Below, piece after piece: positions 52,263 through 64,000 of a DNA stretch of 64,000 bases (position 1 is its first letter; each line of letters begins with the position of its first letter). Where the stretch lies: assembly GCF_051014445.1 (NCBI RefSeq), contig NC_135134.1, positions 25,175,672 through 25,239,671 on the forward strand, read 5' to 3'. Position numbers and translations under genes: made by a program. The notes under the pieces were generated by a model. It had not been told where the DNA came from. It saw only the letters and a list, made by a program, of their open reading frames with translations, and ran no database searches. Source of the DNA: Colletes latitarsis. Taxonomy: Eukaryota > Arthropoda > Insecta > Hymenoptera > Colletidae.

Positions 52263-53636
52263 TTATCCTCTAAAATATTGATCGAAACCAGTTTTAATTG
52301 ACTGTTTCAGCGTGGTACCACATTACTACGTGATCCAAACCAGAAAAATCCCAGGATCCGTTCAACAAGTATGTGAAGAATGCGAAAGTATGAGCCTGAT
52401 GAGTGAAAATCCCCGGCCTAACCTAGACCTAACATGCGTCATCCTCAAAACTATTGATCGAAACCAGGTTTAATCGACTGTTTCAGTGTGGTACCACACT
52501 ACTACGTGACCCAAACCGGAAAAAACCCAGGATCTGTTCAACAAGTATGTGAAAAACGCGAAAGTATGAGCCTGATGAGGGCAAATCCCAGACCTATCCC
52601 AGACCTAACTTGCGTTGTCCTCTAAGATATTGATGGAAACCAGGTTTAATTGACTGTTTCAGTGTTGTACTTCATTACTACGTGATGCAATCCAGAAAAA
52701 GCCCAGGATCTAGCGATCAAGTATGAGAAATATGCGAAAGAATGAGCCTGATGAGAGCAAATCCCAGATCTAACCTAGACATAACATGAATTATTCTCTA
52801 AAATATTGATCAAAACCAGGTTTAATTGACAGTTTCAGTGTGGTACCACATTACTACGTGATCCAATCCAGAAATAGCCCAGGATCCAGCCATGAAGTAT
52901 GAGAAATATGCGAAAGTATGAGCCTGATGGGTGCAAATCCTAGTCCTAACCCAGACCTAACATGCGTTATCCTCTAAAATATTTATCAAGACCAGGTTTA
53001 ATCGACTGTTTCAGTGTGGTACCACATTACTATGTGATCGAAACCAGAAAAAACCCAGGATCTGTTCAACAAGTATGTGAAAAACGCGAAAGTATGAGCC
53101 TGATGAGGGCAAATCCCAGACCTATCCCAGACCAAACTTGCGTTATCCTCTAAAATATTGATCGAAACCAGTTTTAATTGACTGTTTCAGCGTGGTACCA
53201 CATTACTACGTGATCCAAACCAGTAAAAACCCAGGATCCGTTCAACAAGTATGTGAAGAATGCGAAAGTATGAGCCTGATGAGTGAAAATCCCCGGCCTA
53301 ACCTAGACCTAACATGCGTCATCCTCAAAACTATTGATCGAAACCAGGTTTAATCGACTGTTTCAGTGTGGTACCACACTACTACGTGACCCAAACCGGA
53401 AAAACCCAGGATCTGTTCAACGAGTATGTGAAGTGTGCGAAAGTAGGAGTCTGATGCGGGCAAATCCCAGACCTATCCCAGACCTAACATGCGTTATCCT
53501 CTAAAATATTTATCAATACCCAGGTTTAATTGATTGTTTCAGTGTGGTACCACATTACTACCTGATCCAAACCAGAAAAAACCCAGGATCCGTTCAAAAA
53601 GTATGTGAAGAATGCGAAAGTATGAGTCTGATGAGT

Positions 53637-53660
53637 GAAAATCCCAGACCTAACATGCGT
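53637..53660 (+). repeat. Monomer shortened by 11 bp
   Basis: Reads 'gaaaatcccagacctaacatgcg', with one 11-bp unit missing. It also shares the 'gatgcgggcaaatc' and 'ttactacctgatcc' context, so the three short monomers probably descend from one contraction event. Confidence 0.83.
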
Positions 53661-54149
53661 TATCCTCTAAAATATTGATCGAAACCAGTTTTAATTGACT
53701 GTTTCAGCGTGGTACCACATTACAACGTGATCCAAACCAGTAAAAACCCAGGATCCGTTCAACAAGTATGTGAAGAATGCGAAAGTATGAGTCTGATGAG
53801 TGAAAAACCCCGGCCTAACCTAGACCTAACATGCGTAATCCTCAAAAATATTGATCGAAACCTGGTTTAATCGACTGTTTCAGTGTGGTACCACATTACT
53901 ATGTGATCCAAACCAGAAATTAACCCAGGATCTGTTCAACGAGTATGTGAAGTGTGCGAAAGTGTGAGTCTGATGAGGGCAAATCCTAGACCTAGCCCAG
54001 ACCTAACGTGCGTTATCCTCTAAAATATTTATCAATACCAGGTTTAATTGATTGTTTCAGTGTGGTACCACATTACTACGTGATCCAAACCAGAAAAAAC
54101 CCAGGATCTGTTTAACAAGTATGTGAAAAACGCGAAAGTATGAGCCTGA

Positions 54150-55018
54150 TGAGGGCAAATCCCAGACCTATCCCAGACCAAACTTGCGTTATCCTCTAAA
54201 ATATTGATCGAAACCAGTTTTAATTGACTGTTTCAGAGTGGTACCACATTACTACGTGATCCAAACCAGAAAAATCCCAGGATCCGTTCAACAAGTATGT
54301 GAAGAATGCGAAAGTATGAGCCTGATGAGTGAAAATCCCCGGCCTAACCTAGACCTAACATGCGTCATCCTCAAAACTAATGATCGAAACCAGGTTTAAT
54401 CGACTGTTTCAGTGTGGTACCACACCACTACGTGATCCAAACCAGAGAATAACCCAGGATCTGTTCAACAAGTATGTGAAGTGTGCGAAAGTATGAGTCT
54501 GATGAGGGCAAATCCCAGACCTATCCCAGACCTAACATGCGTTATCCTCTAAAATATTTATCAATACCAGGTTTAATTGATTGTTTCAGTGTGGTCCCAC
54601 ATTACTACGTGATGCAATCCAGAAAAAGCCCAGGATCTAGCCATCAAGTATGAGAAATATGCGAAAGAATGAGCCTGATGAGAGCAAATCCCAGACCTAA
54701 CCTAGACATAACATGAATTATTCTCTAAAATATTGATCAAAACCAGGTTTAATTGATAATTTCAGTGTGGTACCACATTACTACGTGATCCAATCCAGAA
54801 ATAGCCCAGGATCCAGCCCTGCAGTATGAGAAATATGCGAAAGTATGAGCCTGATGGGGGCAAATCCTAGTCCTAACCCAGACCTAACATGCGTTATCCT
54901 CTAAAATATTTATCAAGACCAGGTTTAATTGAATGTTTCAGTGTGGTACCACATTACTACGTGAACCAAACCATAAAAAACCCAGGATCTTTTCAACAAG
55001 TATGTGGAAAACGCGAAA
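54150..55018 (+). repeat. Block repeated at the window end (63132-64000)
   Basis: Matches 63132-64000 at a constant offset of 8982 bp (51 monomers). Both share 'cctcaaaactaatgatcg', 'ccacaccactacgtg', 'gccctgcagtatgag' and 'ggatcttttcaac'. A few substitutions separate them, for example 'caacaag' at 54465 versus 'caacgag' at 63447. Confidence 0.88.
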
Positions 55019-58000
55019 GTATGAGTCTGATGAGTGAAAATCCCAGGCCTAACCTAGACCTAACATGCGTTATCCTCAAAAATATTGATCGAAACCTGGT
55101 TTAATCGACTGTTTCAGTGTGGTACCACATTGCTACGTAATCCAAACCAGAGAATAACCCAGGATCTGTTCAACGAGTATATGAAGTGTGCGAAAGTATG
55201 AGTCTGATGAGGGCAAATCCCAGACCTATACCAGACCTAACATGCGTTATCCTCTAAAATATTTATCAATACTAGGTTTAATTGATTGTTTCAGTGTGGT
55301 CCCACATTACTACGTGCTCGAAACCAGAAAAAACCCAGGATCTGGTCAACAAGTATGTGAAAAACGCGAAAGTATGAGCCTGATGAGGGCAAATCCCAGA
55401 CCTATCCCAGACCAAACATGCGTTATCCTCTAAAATATTGATCGAAACCAGTTTTAATTGACTGTTTCAGCGTGGTACCACATTACTACGTGATCCAAAC
55501 CAGTAAAACCCAGGATCCGTTCAACAAGTATGTGGAGAATGCGAAAGTATGAGTCTGATGAGTGAAAAACCCCGGCCAAACCTAGACCTAACATGCGTTA
55601 TCCTCAAAAATATTGATCGAAACCTGGTTTAATCGACTGTTTCAGTGTGGTACCACATTACTGTGTGATCCAAACCAGAAAATAACCCAGGATCTGTTCA
55701 ACGAGTATGTGAAGTGTGCGAAAGTATGAGTGTGATGAGGGTAAATCCCAGACCTATCCCAGACCTAACATATGTTATCCTCTAAAATATTTATCAATAC
55801 CAGGTTTAATTGATTGTTTCAGTGTGGTACCACATTACTACGTGATCCAAACCAGAAAAAACCCAGGATCCGTTCAAAAAGTATGTGAAGAATGCGAAAG
55901 TATGAGTCTGATGAGTGAAAATCCTAGACCTAACCTAGACCTAACATGCGTTATCCTCTAAAATATTGATCCAAACCAGGTTTAATGGACTGTTTCAGTG
56001 TGGTACCACTTTACTACGTGATCCAAAGCAGAAAAAACCCTCGATCAGGTCAACATGTATGTTAAAACTGCGGAAGTATGACCCTGATGAGGGCAAATCC
56101 CAGGCCTAAGCTAGACCTAACATGCGTTGTCCTCTAAAATATTGATGGAAACCAGGTTTAATTGACTGTTTCAGTGTTGTACTTCATTACTACGTGATGC
56201 AATCCAGAAAAAGCCCAGGATCTAGCCATCAAGTATGAGAAATATGCGAAAGAATGAGCCTGATGAGAGCAAATCCCAGACCTAACCTAGACATAACATG
56301 AATTATTCTCGAAAATATTGATCAAAACCAGGTTTAATTGACAATTTCAGTGTGGTACCACATTACTACGTGATCCAATCCAGAAATAGCCCAGAATCCA
56401 GCCATGAAGTATGAGAAATATGCGAAAGTATGAGCCTGATGGGGCAAATCCTAGTCCTAACCCTGACCTAACATGCGTTATCCTCTAAAATATTTATCAA
56501 GACCAGGTTTAATTGAATGTTTCAGTGTGGTACCACATTACTACGTGAACCAAACCATAAAAAACCCAGGATCTGTTCAACGAGTATGTGAAGTGTGCGA
56601 AAGTATGAGTCTGATGAGGGCAAATCCCAGACCTATCCCAGACCTAACATGCGTTATCCTCTAAAATATTGATCCAAACCAGGTTTAATGGACTGTTTCA
56701 GTGTGGTACCACACTACTACGTGATCCAAACCAGAAAAAACCCAGGATCTGTTCAACAAGTATGTGAAAAACGCGAAAGTATGAGCCTGATGAGGGCAAA
56801 TCCCAGACCTATCCCAGACCTAACTTGCGTTGTCCTCTAAGATATTGATGGAAACCGGGTTTAATTGACTGTTTCAGTGTTGTACTTCATTACTACGTGA
56901 TGCAATCCAGAAAAAGCCCAGGATCTACCCATCAAGTATGAGAAATATGCGAAAGTATGAGCCTGATGAGGGCGAATCCCAGACCTATCCCAGACCTAAC
57001 TTGCGTTATCCTCTAAAATATTGATCGAAATCAGGCTTAATTGACTGTTTCATCATGGTACCACATTACTACGTGACACAATCCAGAAACAGCCCAGGAT
57101 CTAGCCATGAAGTATGAGAAATATGCGATAGTATGAGCCTGATGAGGGCAAATCCTAGACCTAACCCAGACCTAACATGCGTTATCCTCTAAAATATTTA
57201 TCAATACCAGGTTTAATTGATTGTTTCAGTGTGGTCCCACATTACTACGTGATCGTAACCAGAAAAAACCCAGGATCTGTTCAACAAGTATGTGAAAAAC
57301 GCGAAAGTATGAGCCTGATGAGGGCGAATCCCAGACCTATCCCAGACCTAACTTGCGTTATCCTCTAAAATATTGATCGAAATCAGGCTTAATTGACTGT
57401 TTCAGCATGGTACCACATTACTACGTGATACAATCCAGAAACAGCCCAGGATCTAGCCATGAAGTATGAGAAATATGCGATAGTATGAGCCTGATGAGGG
57501 CAAATCCTAGTCCTAACCAAGACCTATCATGCGTTATCCTCTAAAATATTTATCAAGACCAGGTTTAATTGAATGTTTCAGTGTGGTACCACATTACTAC
57601 GTGAACCAAACCATAAAAAACCCTGTATCTGTTCAACAAGTATGTGAAGAATGCTAAAGTATGGGTCTGATGAGTGAAAATCCCAGGGCTAACCCAGACC
57701 TAACATGCGTTATCCTCTAAAATATTGATCCAAACCAGGTTAAATGGACTGCTTCAGTGTGGTACCACTTTACTACGTGATCCAAAGCAGAAAAGACCCT
57801 CGATCAGGTCAACATGTATGTTAAAACTGCGGAAGTATGACCCTGATGAGGGCAAATCCCAGGCCTAACCTAGACCTAACATGAGTTGTCCTCTAAAATA
57901 TTGATGGAAACCAGGTTTAGTTGACTGTTTCAGTGTTGTACTTCATTACTACGTGATGCAATCCAGAAAAAGCCCAGGATATAGCCATCAAGTATGAGAA

Positions 58001-58744
58001 ATATGCGAAAGAATGAGCCTGATGAGGGCAAATCCTAGACCTAACCCAGACCTAACATGCGTTATCCTCTAAAATATTTATCAATACCAGGTTTAATTGA
58101 TTGTTTCAGTGTGGTCCCACATTACTACGTGATCCAAACCAGAAAAAACCCAGGATCTGTTCAACAAGTATGTGAAAAACGCGAAAGTATGAGCCTGATG
58201 AGGACAAATCCCAGACCTATCCCAGACCAAACTTGCGTTATCCTCTAAAATATTGATCGAAACCAGGTTTAATCGACTGTCTCAGTGTGGTACCACATTG
58301 CTACGTGATCCAAACCAGAAGAAACCCAGGATCAGTTCAACAAGTATGTGAAAAACGCGAAAGTATGAGCCTGATGAGAGCGAATCCCAGACCTATCCCA
58401 GACCAAACTTGCGTTAGCCTCTAAAATATTGATCGAAACCAGTTTTAATTGACAGTTTCAGCGTGGTACCACATTACTACGTGATCCAAACCAGTAAAAA
58501 CCCAGGATCCGTTCAACAAGCATGTGAAGAATGCGAAAGTATGAGTCTGATGAGTGAAAAACCCCGGCCTAACCTAGACCTAACCTGCGTTATCCTCAAA
58601 GATATTGATCGAAACCTGGTTTAATCGACTGTTTCTGTGTGGTACCACATTACTATGTGATCCAAACCAGAAAATAACCCAGGATCTGTTCAACGAGTAT
58701 GTGAAGTGTGCGAAAGTATGAGTCTGATGAGGGCAAATCCCAGA

Positions 58745-59810
58745 CCTATCCCAGACCTAACATGCGTTGTCCTCTAAAATATTTATCAATACCAGGTTTA
58801 ATTGATTGTTTCAGTGTAGTCCCACATTACTACGTGATCCAAACCAGAAAAAACCCAGGATCCATTCAAAAAGTATGTGAAGAATGCGAAGGTATGAGTC
58901 TGATGAGTGAAAATCCCAGACCGAACCTAGACCTAACATGCGTTATCCTCTAAAATATTGATCCAAACCAGGTTTAATGGACTGTTTCAGTGTGGTACCA
59001 CACTACTACGTGATCCAAACCAGAAAAAACCCAGGATCTGTTCAACAAGTATATGAAAAACGCGAAAGTATGAGCCTGATGAGGGCAAATCCCAGACCTA
59101 TCCAAGACCTAACTTGCGTTGTCCTCTAAGATATTGATGGAAACCAGGTTTAATCGACTGTTTCAGTGTTGTACTTCATTACTAAGTGATGCAATCCAGA
59201 AAAAGCCCAGGATCTAGCCATCAAGTATGAGAAATATGCGAAAGAATGAGCCTGATGAGAGCAAATCCCAGACCTAACCTAGACCTAACATGAATTATTC
59301 TCTAAAATAATGATCGAAACCAGGTTTAATTGACGGTCTCAGTGTGGTGCCACATTGCTACGTGATCCAAACCAGAAAAAAACCCAGGATCTGTTCAACA
59401 AGTATGTGAAAAACGCGAAAGTATGAGCCTGATGAGGGCAAACCCCAGACCTATCCCAGACCTAACTTGCGTTATCCTCAATAATATTGATAGAAACCTG
59501 GTTTAATCGACTGTTTCAGTGTGGTACCACATTACTACGAGATCCAATCCAGAAATAGCCCAGGATCTATCCATGAAGTATGAGAAATATGCGAAAGTAT
59601 GAGCCTGACGAGGGCAAATCCTAGACCTAACCCAGACCTAACATGCGTTATCCTCTAAAATATTTATCAAGACCAGGTTTAATTGACGGTCTCAGTGTGG
59701 TCCCACATTACTACGTGATCCAAACCAGAAAAAACCCAGGATCCGTTCAACAAGTATGTGAAGAATGCGAAAGTATGAGTCTGATGAGGGCAAATCCCAG
59801 ACCTATCCCA
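58745..59810 (+). repeat. 1.07-kb block, copy 1
   Basis: Near-identical to 62092-63157 at an offset of 3347 bp (19 monomers). Marker variants are 'gtgtagtcccac', 'ccattcaaaaag', 'ttactaagtgatg', 'ttgacggtctcag' and 'cctcaataatattgatag'. A third partial copy of about 220 bp (59410-59632) lies at 61876-62098, offset 2466 bp. Confidence 0.88.
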
Positions 59811-62091
59811 GAGCTAACATGCATTATCCTCTAAAATATTTATCAAGACCAGGTTTAATTGATTGTTTCAGTGTGGTCCCACATTACTACGTGATCCTAA
59901 CCAGTAAGAACCCAGGATCCGTTCAACAAGTATGTGAAGAATGCGAAAGTATGAGTCTGATGAGTGAAAATCCCCGGCCTAACCTAGACCTAACATGCGT
60001 TATCCTAAAAAATATTGTTCGAAACCAGGTTTAATCGACTGTTTCAGTGTGGTACCCCACTACTACGTGACCCAAACCGGATAAAACCCAAGATCTAGCC
60101 ATCAAGTATGAGAAATATGCGAAAGTATGAGCCCGATGAGGGCGAATCCCAGACCTATCCCAGACCTAACTTGCGTTATCCTCTAAAATATTGATCGAAA
60201 TAAGGTTTAATTGTCTGTCTCAGCGTGGTACCACATTACTTCGTGATACAATCCAGAATTAGCCCAGGATCTAGCCATCAAGTATGAGAAATATGCGAAA
60301 GAATGAGCCTGATGAGAGCATATCCCAGACCTAACCCAGACCTAACATGAATTATTCTCTAAAATATTGATCGAAACCACGTTTAATCGACTGTTTCAGT
60401 GTGGTACCACATTACTATGTGATCCAAAGCAGAAAAAGCCAGCGATCTGTTCAACAAGTATGTGAAGAACGCGAAAATATGAACCTGATGAGGGCAGATC
60501 CCAGGCCTAACCTAGGCCTAACATGCGTTATCTTCTAATATATTGAGCGAAACCAGGTCTAATTGACTGTTTCAGTGTGGTACCACATTACTACGTGATC
60601 CAATCCAGAATTAGCCCAGGATCTAGCCATGAAGTATGAGAAATATGCGAAAGTATAAGCCTGATGAGGGCAAATCCTACACCTAACCCAGACCTAACAT
60701 ACGTTGTCCCCTAAAATATTTATCAAGACCAGGTTTAATTGATTGTTTCAGTGTGGTCCCACATTACTACGTGATCCAAACCAGAAAAAACCCAGGATCC
60801 GTTCAACAAGTATGTGAAGAATGCGAAAGTATGAGTCTGATGAGTGAAAATCCCAGGCCTAACCTAGACCTAACATGCGTTATCCTCAAAAATATTAATC
60901 GAAACCTGGTTTAATCGACTGTTTCAGTGTGGTACCACATTACTATGTGATCCAAACCAGAAAATAACCCAGGATCTGTTCAACGAGTATGTGAAGTGTG
61001 CGAAAGTATGAGTCCGATGAGGGCAAATCCCAGACCTATCCCAGACCTAACATGCGTTATCCTCTAAAATATTTAACAAGACCATGTTTAATTGATTGTT
61101 TCAGTGTGGTGCCACATTACTACGTGATCCAAACCAGAAAAAAACCCAGGATCCGTTAAACAAGTATGTGAAGAATGCGAAAGTATGAGTCTGATGAGTG
61201 AAAATCCCAGACCTAACCTAGACCTAACATGCGTTATCCTATAAAATATTGATCCAAACCGGGTTTAATGGACTGTTTCAGACCGGTACCACACTACTAC
61301 GTGATCCAAACCAGAAAAAACCCTGGATCTGTTCAACAAGTATGTGAAATATGCGAAAGAATGAGCCTGATGAGAGCAAATCCCAGACCTAACGTAGACC
61401 TAACATGAATTATTCTCTAAAATATTGATCAAAACCAGGTTTAATTGACTGTTTCAATGTTGTACCACATTTCTACGTGATCCAATCCAGAAATAGCCCA
61501 GGATCTAGCCATCAAGTATGAGAAATATGCGAAAGTATGAGCCTGATGGGGGCAAATCCTAGACCTAACCCAGACCTAACATGCGTTATCCTCTAAAATA
61601 TTTATCAAGACCAGGTTTAATTGAATGTTTCAGTGTGGTACGACATTACTACGCGATCCAAACCTGTAAAAACCCAGGATCCGTTCAACAAGTATGTGAA
61701 GAATGCGAAAGTATTAGTCTGATGAGTGAAAATCCCCGGCCTAACCTAGACCTAACATGCGTTATCCTCAAAAATATTGATCGAAACCAGGTTTAATCGA
61801 CTGTTTCAGTGTGGTACCACACTACTACGTGACCCAAACCGGAAAAAACCCAGGATCTGTTCAACAAGTATGTGAAAAACGCGAAAGTATGAGCCTGATG
61901 AGGGCAAACCCCAGACCTATCCCAGACCTAACTTGCGTTATCCTCAATAATATTGATAGAAACCTGGTTTAATCGACTGTTTCAGTGTGGTACCACATTA
62001 CTACGAGATCCAATCCAGAAATAGCCCAGGATCTATCCATGAAGTATGAGAAATATGCGAAAGTATGAGCCTGACGAGGGCAAATCCTAGG
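59811..62091 (+). repeat. Mixed satellite block between the two 1.07-kb copies
   Basis: About 13 monomers of types A, A', B, D and E, with several private variants (for example 'cagaccggtaccac' near 61280 and 'ccccactactacgtg' near 60055). No gene or insertion seen. Confidence 0.75.
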
Positions 62092-63157
62092 CCTAACCCA
62101 GACCTAACATGCGTTGTCCTCTAAAATATTTATCAATACCAGGTTTAATTGATTGTTTCAGTGTAGTCCCACATTACTACGTGATCCAAACCAGAAAAAA
62201 CCCAGGATCCATTCAAAAAGTATGTGAAGAATGCGAAGGTATGAGTCTGATGAGTGAAAATCCCAGACCGAACCTAGACCTAACATGCGATATCCTCTAA
62301 AATATTGATCCAATCCAGGTTTAATGGACTGTTTCAGTGTGGTACCACACTACTACGTGATCCAAACCAGAAAAAACCCAGGATCTGTTCAACAAGTATG
62401 TGAAAAACGCGAAAGTATGAGCCTGATGAGGGCAAATCCCAGACCTATCCAAGACCTAACTTGCGTTGTCCTCTAAGATATTGATGGAAACCAGGTTTAA
62501 TCGACTGTTTCAGTGTTGTACTTCATTACTAAGTGATGCAATCCAGAAAAAGCCCAGGATCTAGCCATCAAGTATGAGAAATATGCGAAAGAATGAGCCT
62601 GATGAGAGCAAATCCCAGACCTAACCTAGACCTAACATGAATTATTCTCTAAAATAATGATCGAAACCAGGTTTAATTGACGGTCTCAGTGTGGTGCCAC
62701 ATTGCTACGTGATCCAAACCAGAAAAAAACCCAGGATCTGTTCAACAAGTATGTGAAAAACGCGAAAGTATGAGCCTGATGAGGGCAAACCCCAGACCTA
62801 TCCCAGACCTAACTTGCGTTATCCTCAATAATATTGATAGAAACCTGGTTTAATCGACTGTTTCAGTGTGGTACCACATTACTACGAGATCCAATCCAGA
62901 AATAGCCCAGGATCTATCCATGAAGTATGAGAAATATGCGAAAGTATGAGCCTGACGAGGGCAAATCCTAGACCTAACCCAGACCTAACATGCGTTATCC
63001 TCTAAAATATTTATCAAGACCAGGTTTAATTGACGGTCTCAGTGTGGTCCCACATTACTACGTGATCCAAACCAGAAAAAACCCAGGATCCGTTCAGCAA
63101 GTATGTGAAGAATGCGAAAGTATGAGTCTGATGAGGGCAAATCCCAGACCTATCCCA
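62092..63157 (+). repeat. 1.07-kb block, copy 2
   Basis: Second copy of 58745-59810. It ends near 63157, where 'cccagaccaaac' replaces 'cccagagctaac', and passes directly into the block that repeats 54150-55018. This junction joins two segments that lie about 5.7 kb apart in the opposite order upstream. Confidence 0.88.
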
Positions 63158-64000
63158 GACCAAACTTGCGTTATCCTCTAAAATATTGATCGAAACCAGT
63201 TTTAATTGACTGTTTCAGAGTGGTACCACATTACTACGTGATCCAAACCAGAAAAATCCCAGGATCCGTTCAACAAGTATGTGAAGAATGCGAAAGTATG
63301 AGCCTGATGAGTGAAAATCCCCGGCCTAACCTAGACCTAACATGCGTCATCCTCAAAACTAATGATCGAAACCAGGTTTAGTCGACTGTTTCAGTGTGGT
63401 ACCACACCACTACGTGATCCAAACCAGAGAATAACCCAGGATCTGTTCAACGAGTATGTGAAGTGTGCGAAAGTATGAGTCTGATGAGGGCAAATCCCAG
63501 ACCTATCCCAGACCTAACATGCGTTATCCTCTAAAATATTTATCAATACCTGGTTTAATTGATTGTTTCAGTGTGGTCCCACATTACTACGTGATGCAAT
63601 CCAGAAAAAGCCCAGGATCTAGCCATCAAGTATGAGAAATATGCGAAAGAATGAGCCTGATGAGAGCAAATCCCAGACCTAACCTAGACATAACATGAAT
63701 TATTCTCTAAAATATTGATCAAAACCAGGTTTAATTGATAATTTCAGTGTGGTACCACATTACTACGTGATCCAATCCAGAAATAGCCCAGGATCCAGCC
63801 CTGCAGTATGAGAAATATGCGAAAGTATGAACCTGATGGGGGCAAATCCTAGTCCTAACCCAGACCTAACATGCGTTATCCTCTAAAATATTTATCAAGA
63901 CCAGGTTTAATTGAATGTTTCAGTGTGGTACCACATTACTACGTGAACCAAACCATAAAAAACCCAGGATCTTTTCAACAAGTATGTGGAAAACGCGAAA
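63132..64000 (+). repeat. Partner of 54150-55018, cut by the window end
   Basis: Repeats 54150-55018 up to the last base of the window, so the true extent of this duplication is unknown. Differences include 'gaacctgatgg' at 63829 versus 'gagcctgatgg' at 54847. Confidence 0.88.

Larger units (their letters stand above)
44301..58744 (+). repeat. Shuffled satellite block with recurrent sub-blocks
   Basis: About 82 monomers of types A, A', B, C, D and E. Long-range matches include 44306 with 49927 (offset 5621, or 32 monomers less 11 bp), 45186 with 49047 (offset 3861, or 22 monomers less 11 bp) and 51035 with 56473. The 11-bp deficits come from the shortened monomer near 46450. Two further short monomers lie near 52250 and 53650. 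No gene or insertion seen. Confidence 0.8.
1..64000 (+). repeat. Satellite DNA array, ~176-bp monomer, ~360 copies
   Basis: Every part of the window except the two inserts at 1864-2185 and 6077-6398 is built from tandem copies of one monomer. The GGTACC core recurs at 34, 210 and 386, exactly 176 bp apart, and the same spacing can be followed across the window. All copies point the same way and no inverted block was seen. A consensus assembled by eye is about 40% G+C. Copies differ by substitutions and rare short indels. Tandem satellites of this unit length are typical of eukaryotic centromeric or pericentromeric heterochromatin; that location is inferred from family knowledge, not shown by the sequence. 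The array continues beyond both window ends. No gene, RNA gene or unique-sequence island was found within it. Confidence 0.98.

Noticed and set aside
1..64000. CRISPR array or other prokaryotic repeat system
   Set aside because: There are no short direct repeats separated by unique spacers, and no cas genes. The whole 176-bp unit repeats with gradual divergence, and a poly(A)-tailed retroposon is present.

Overview
The whole window is one uninterrupted tandem array of a satellite DNA with a monomer of about 176 bp (roughly 360 head-to-tail copies, all in one orientation, about 40% G+C). It runs off both ends of the window. I see no protein-coding gene, rRNA, tRNA, CRISPR array, operon or bacterial feature. 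The many 60-90 codon open frames are by-products of monomers that lack a stop in one frame. Because 176 is not a multiple of 3, no frame can continue through successive monomers. A long satellite with higher-order repeats and a poly(A)-tailed retroelement insertion means a eukaryotic chromosome, most likely centromeric or pericentromeric heterochromatin. I cannot name the species. The style of the insert's 3' end vaguely recalls arthropod non-LTR elements, which is an impression from memory only.

Layout. 1-7799: a 4213-bp higher-order unit present about 1.85 times in tandem (1-4213, then 4214-7799). Each copy carries the same foreign insert, a 324-bp G+C-rich, hairpin-rich, poly(A)-tailed retroposon (1864-2187 and 6077-6400) flanked by a 17-bp target-site duplication. 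7800-13414: mixed monomers with 5- and 10-monomer periodicities and a block shared with 21564-22753. 13415-34585: successive related super-units of about 22, 31, 30 and 15 monomers. The 22-monomer unit looks like a 9-monomer deletion derivative of the 31-monomer unit. 34586-44300: array rich in the 'cgagtatgtgaagtgtgcg' monomer subfamily. 44300-58744: shuffled array containing three monomers shortened by exactly 11 bp. 58745-64000: a 1.07-kb block repeated 3347 bp downstream, followed by a block that repeats 54150-55018 and runs off the end.

At least six monomer subfamilies (called A, A', B, C, D, E here) are interleaved. They differ mainly in a block of about 25 bp in mid-monomer. Other parts are more constant, notably a 12-bp perfect palindrome containing GGTACC and an 11-bp internal tandem duplication with CCTAA motifs. 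The biology on view is array evolution: subfamily mixing, chimeric monomers, unequal exchange and amplification of a retroposon-marked unit. I found no credible undescribed gene system; the points most worth checking are the structured retroposon, the palindrome and the 11-bp slippage site.
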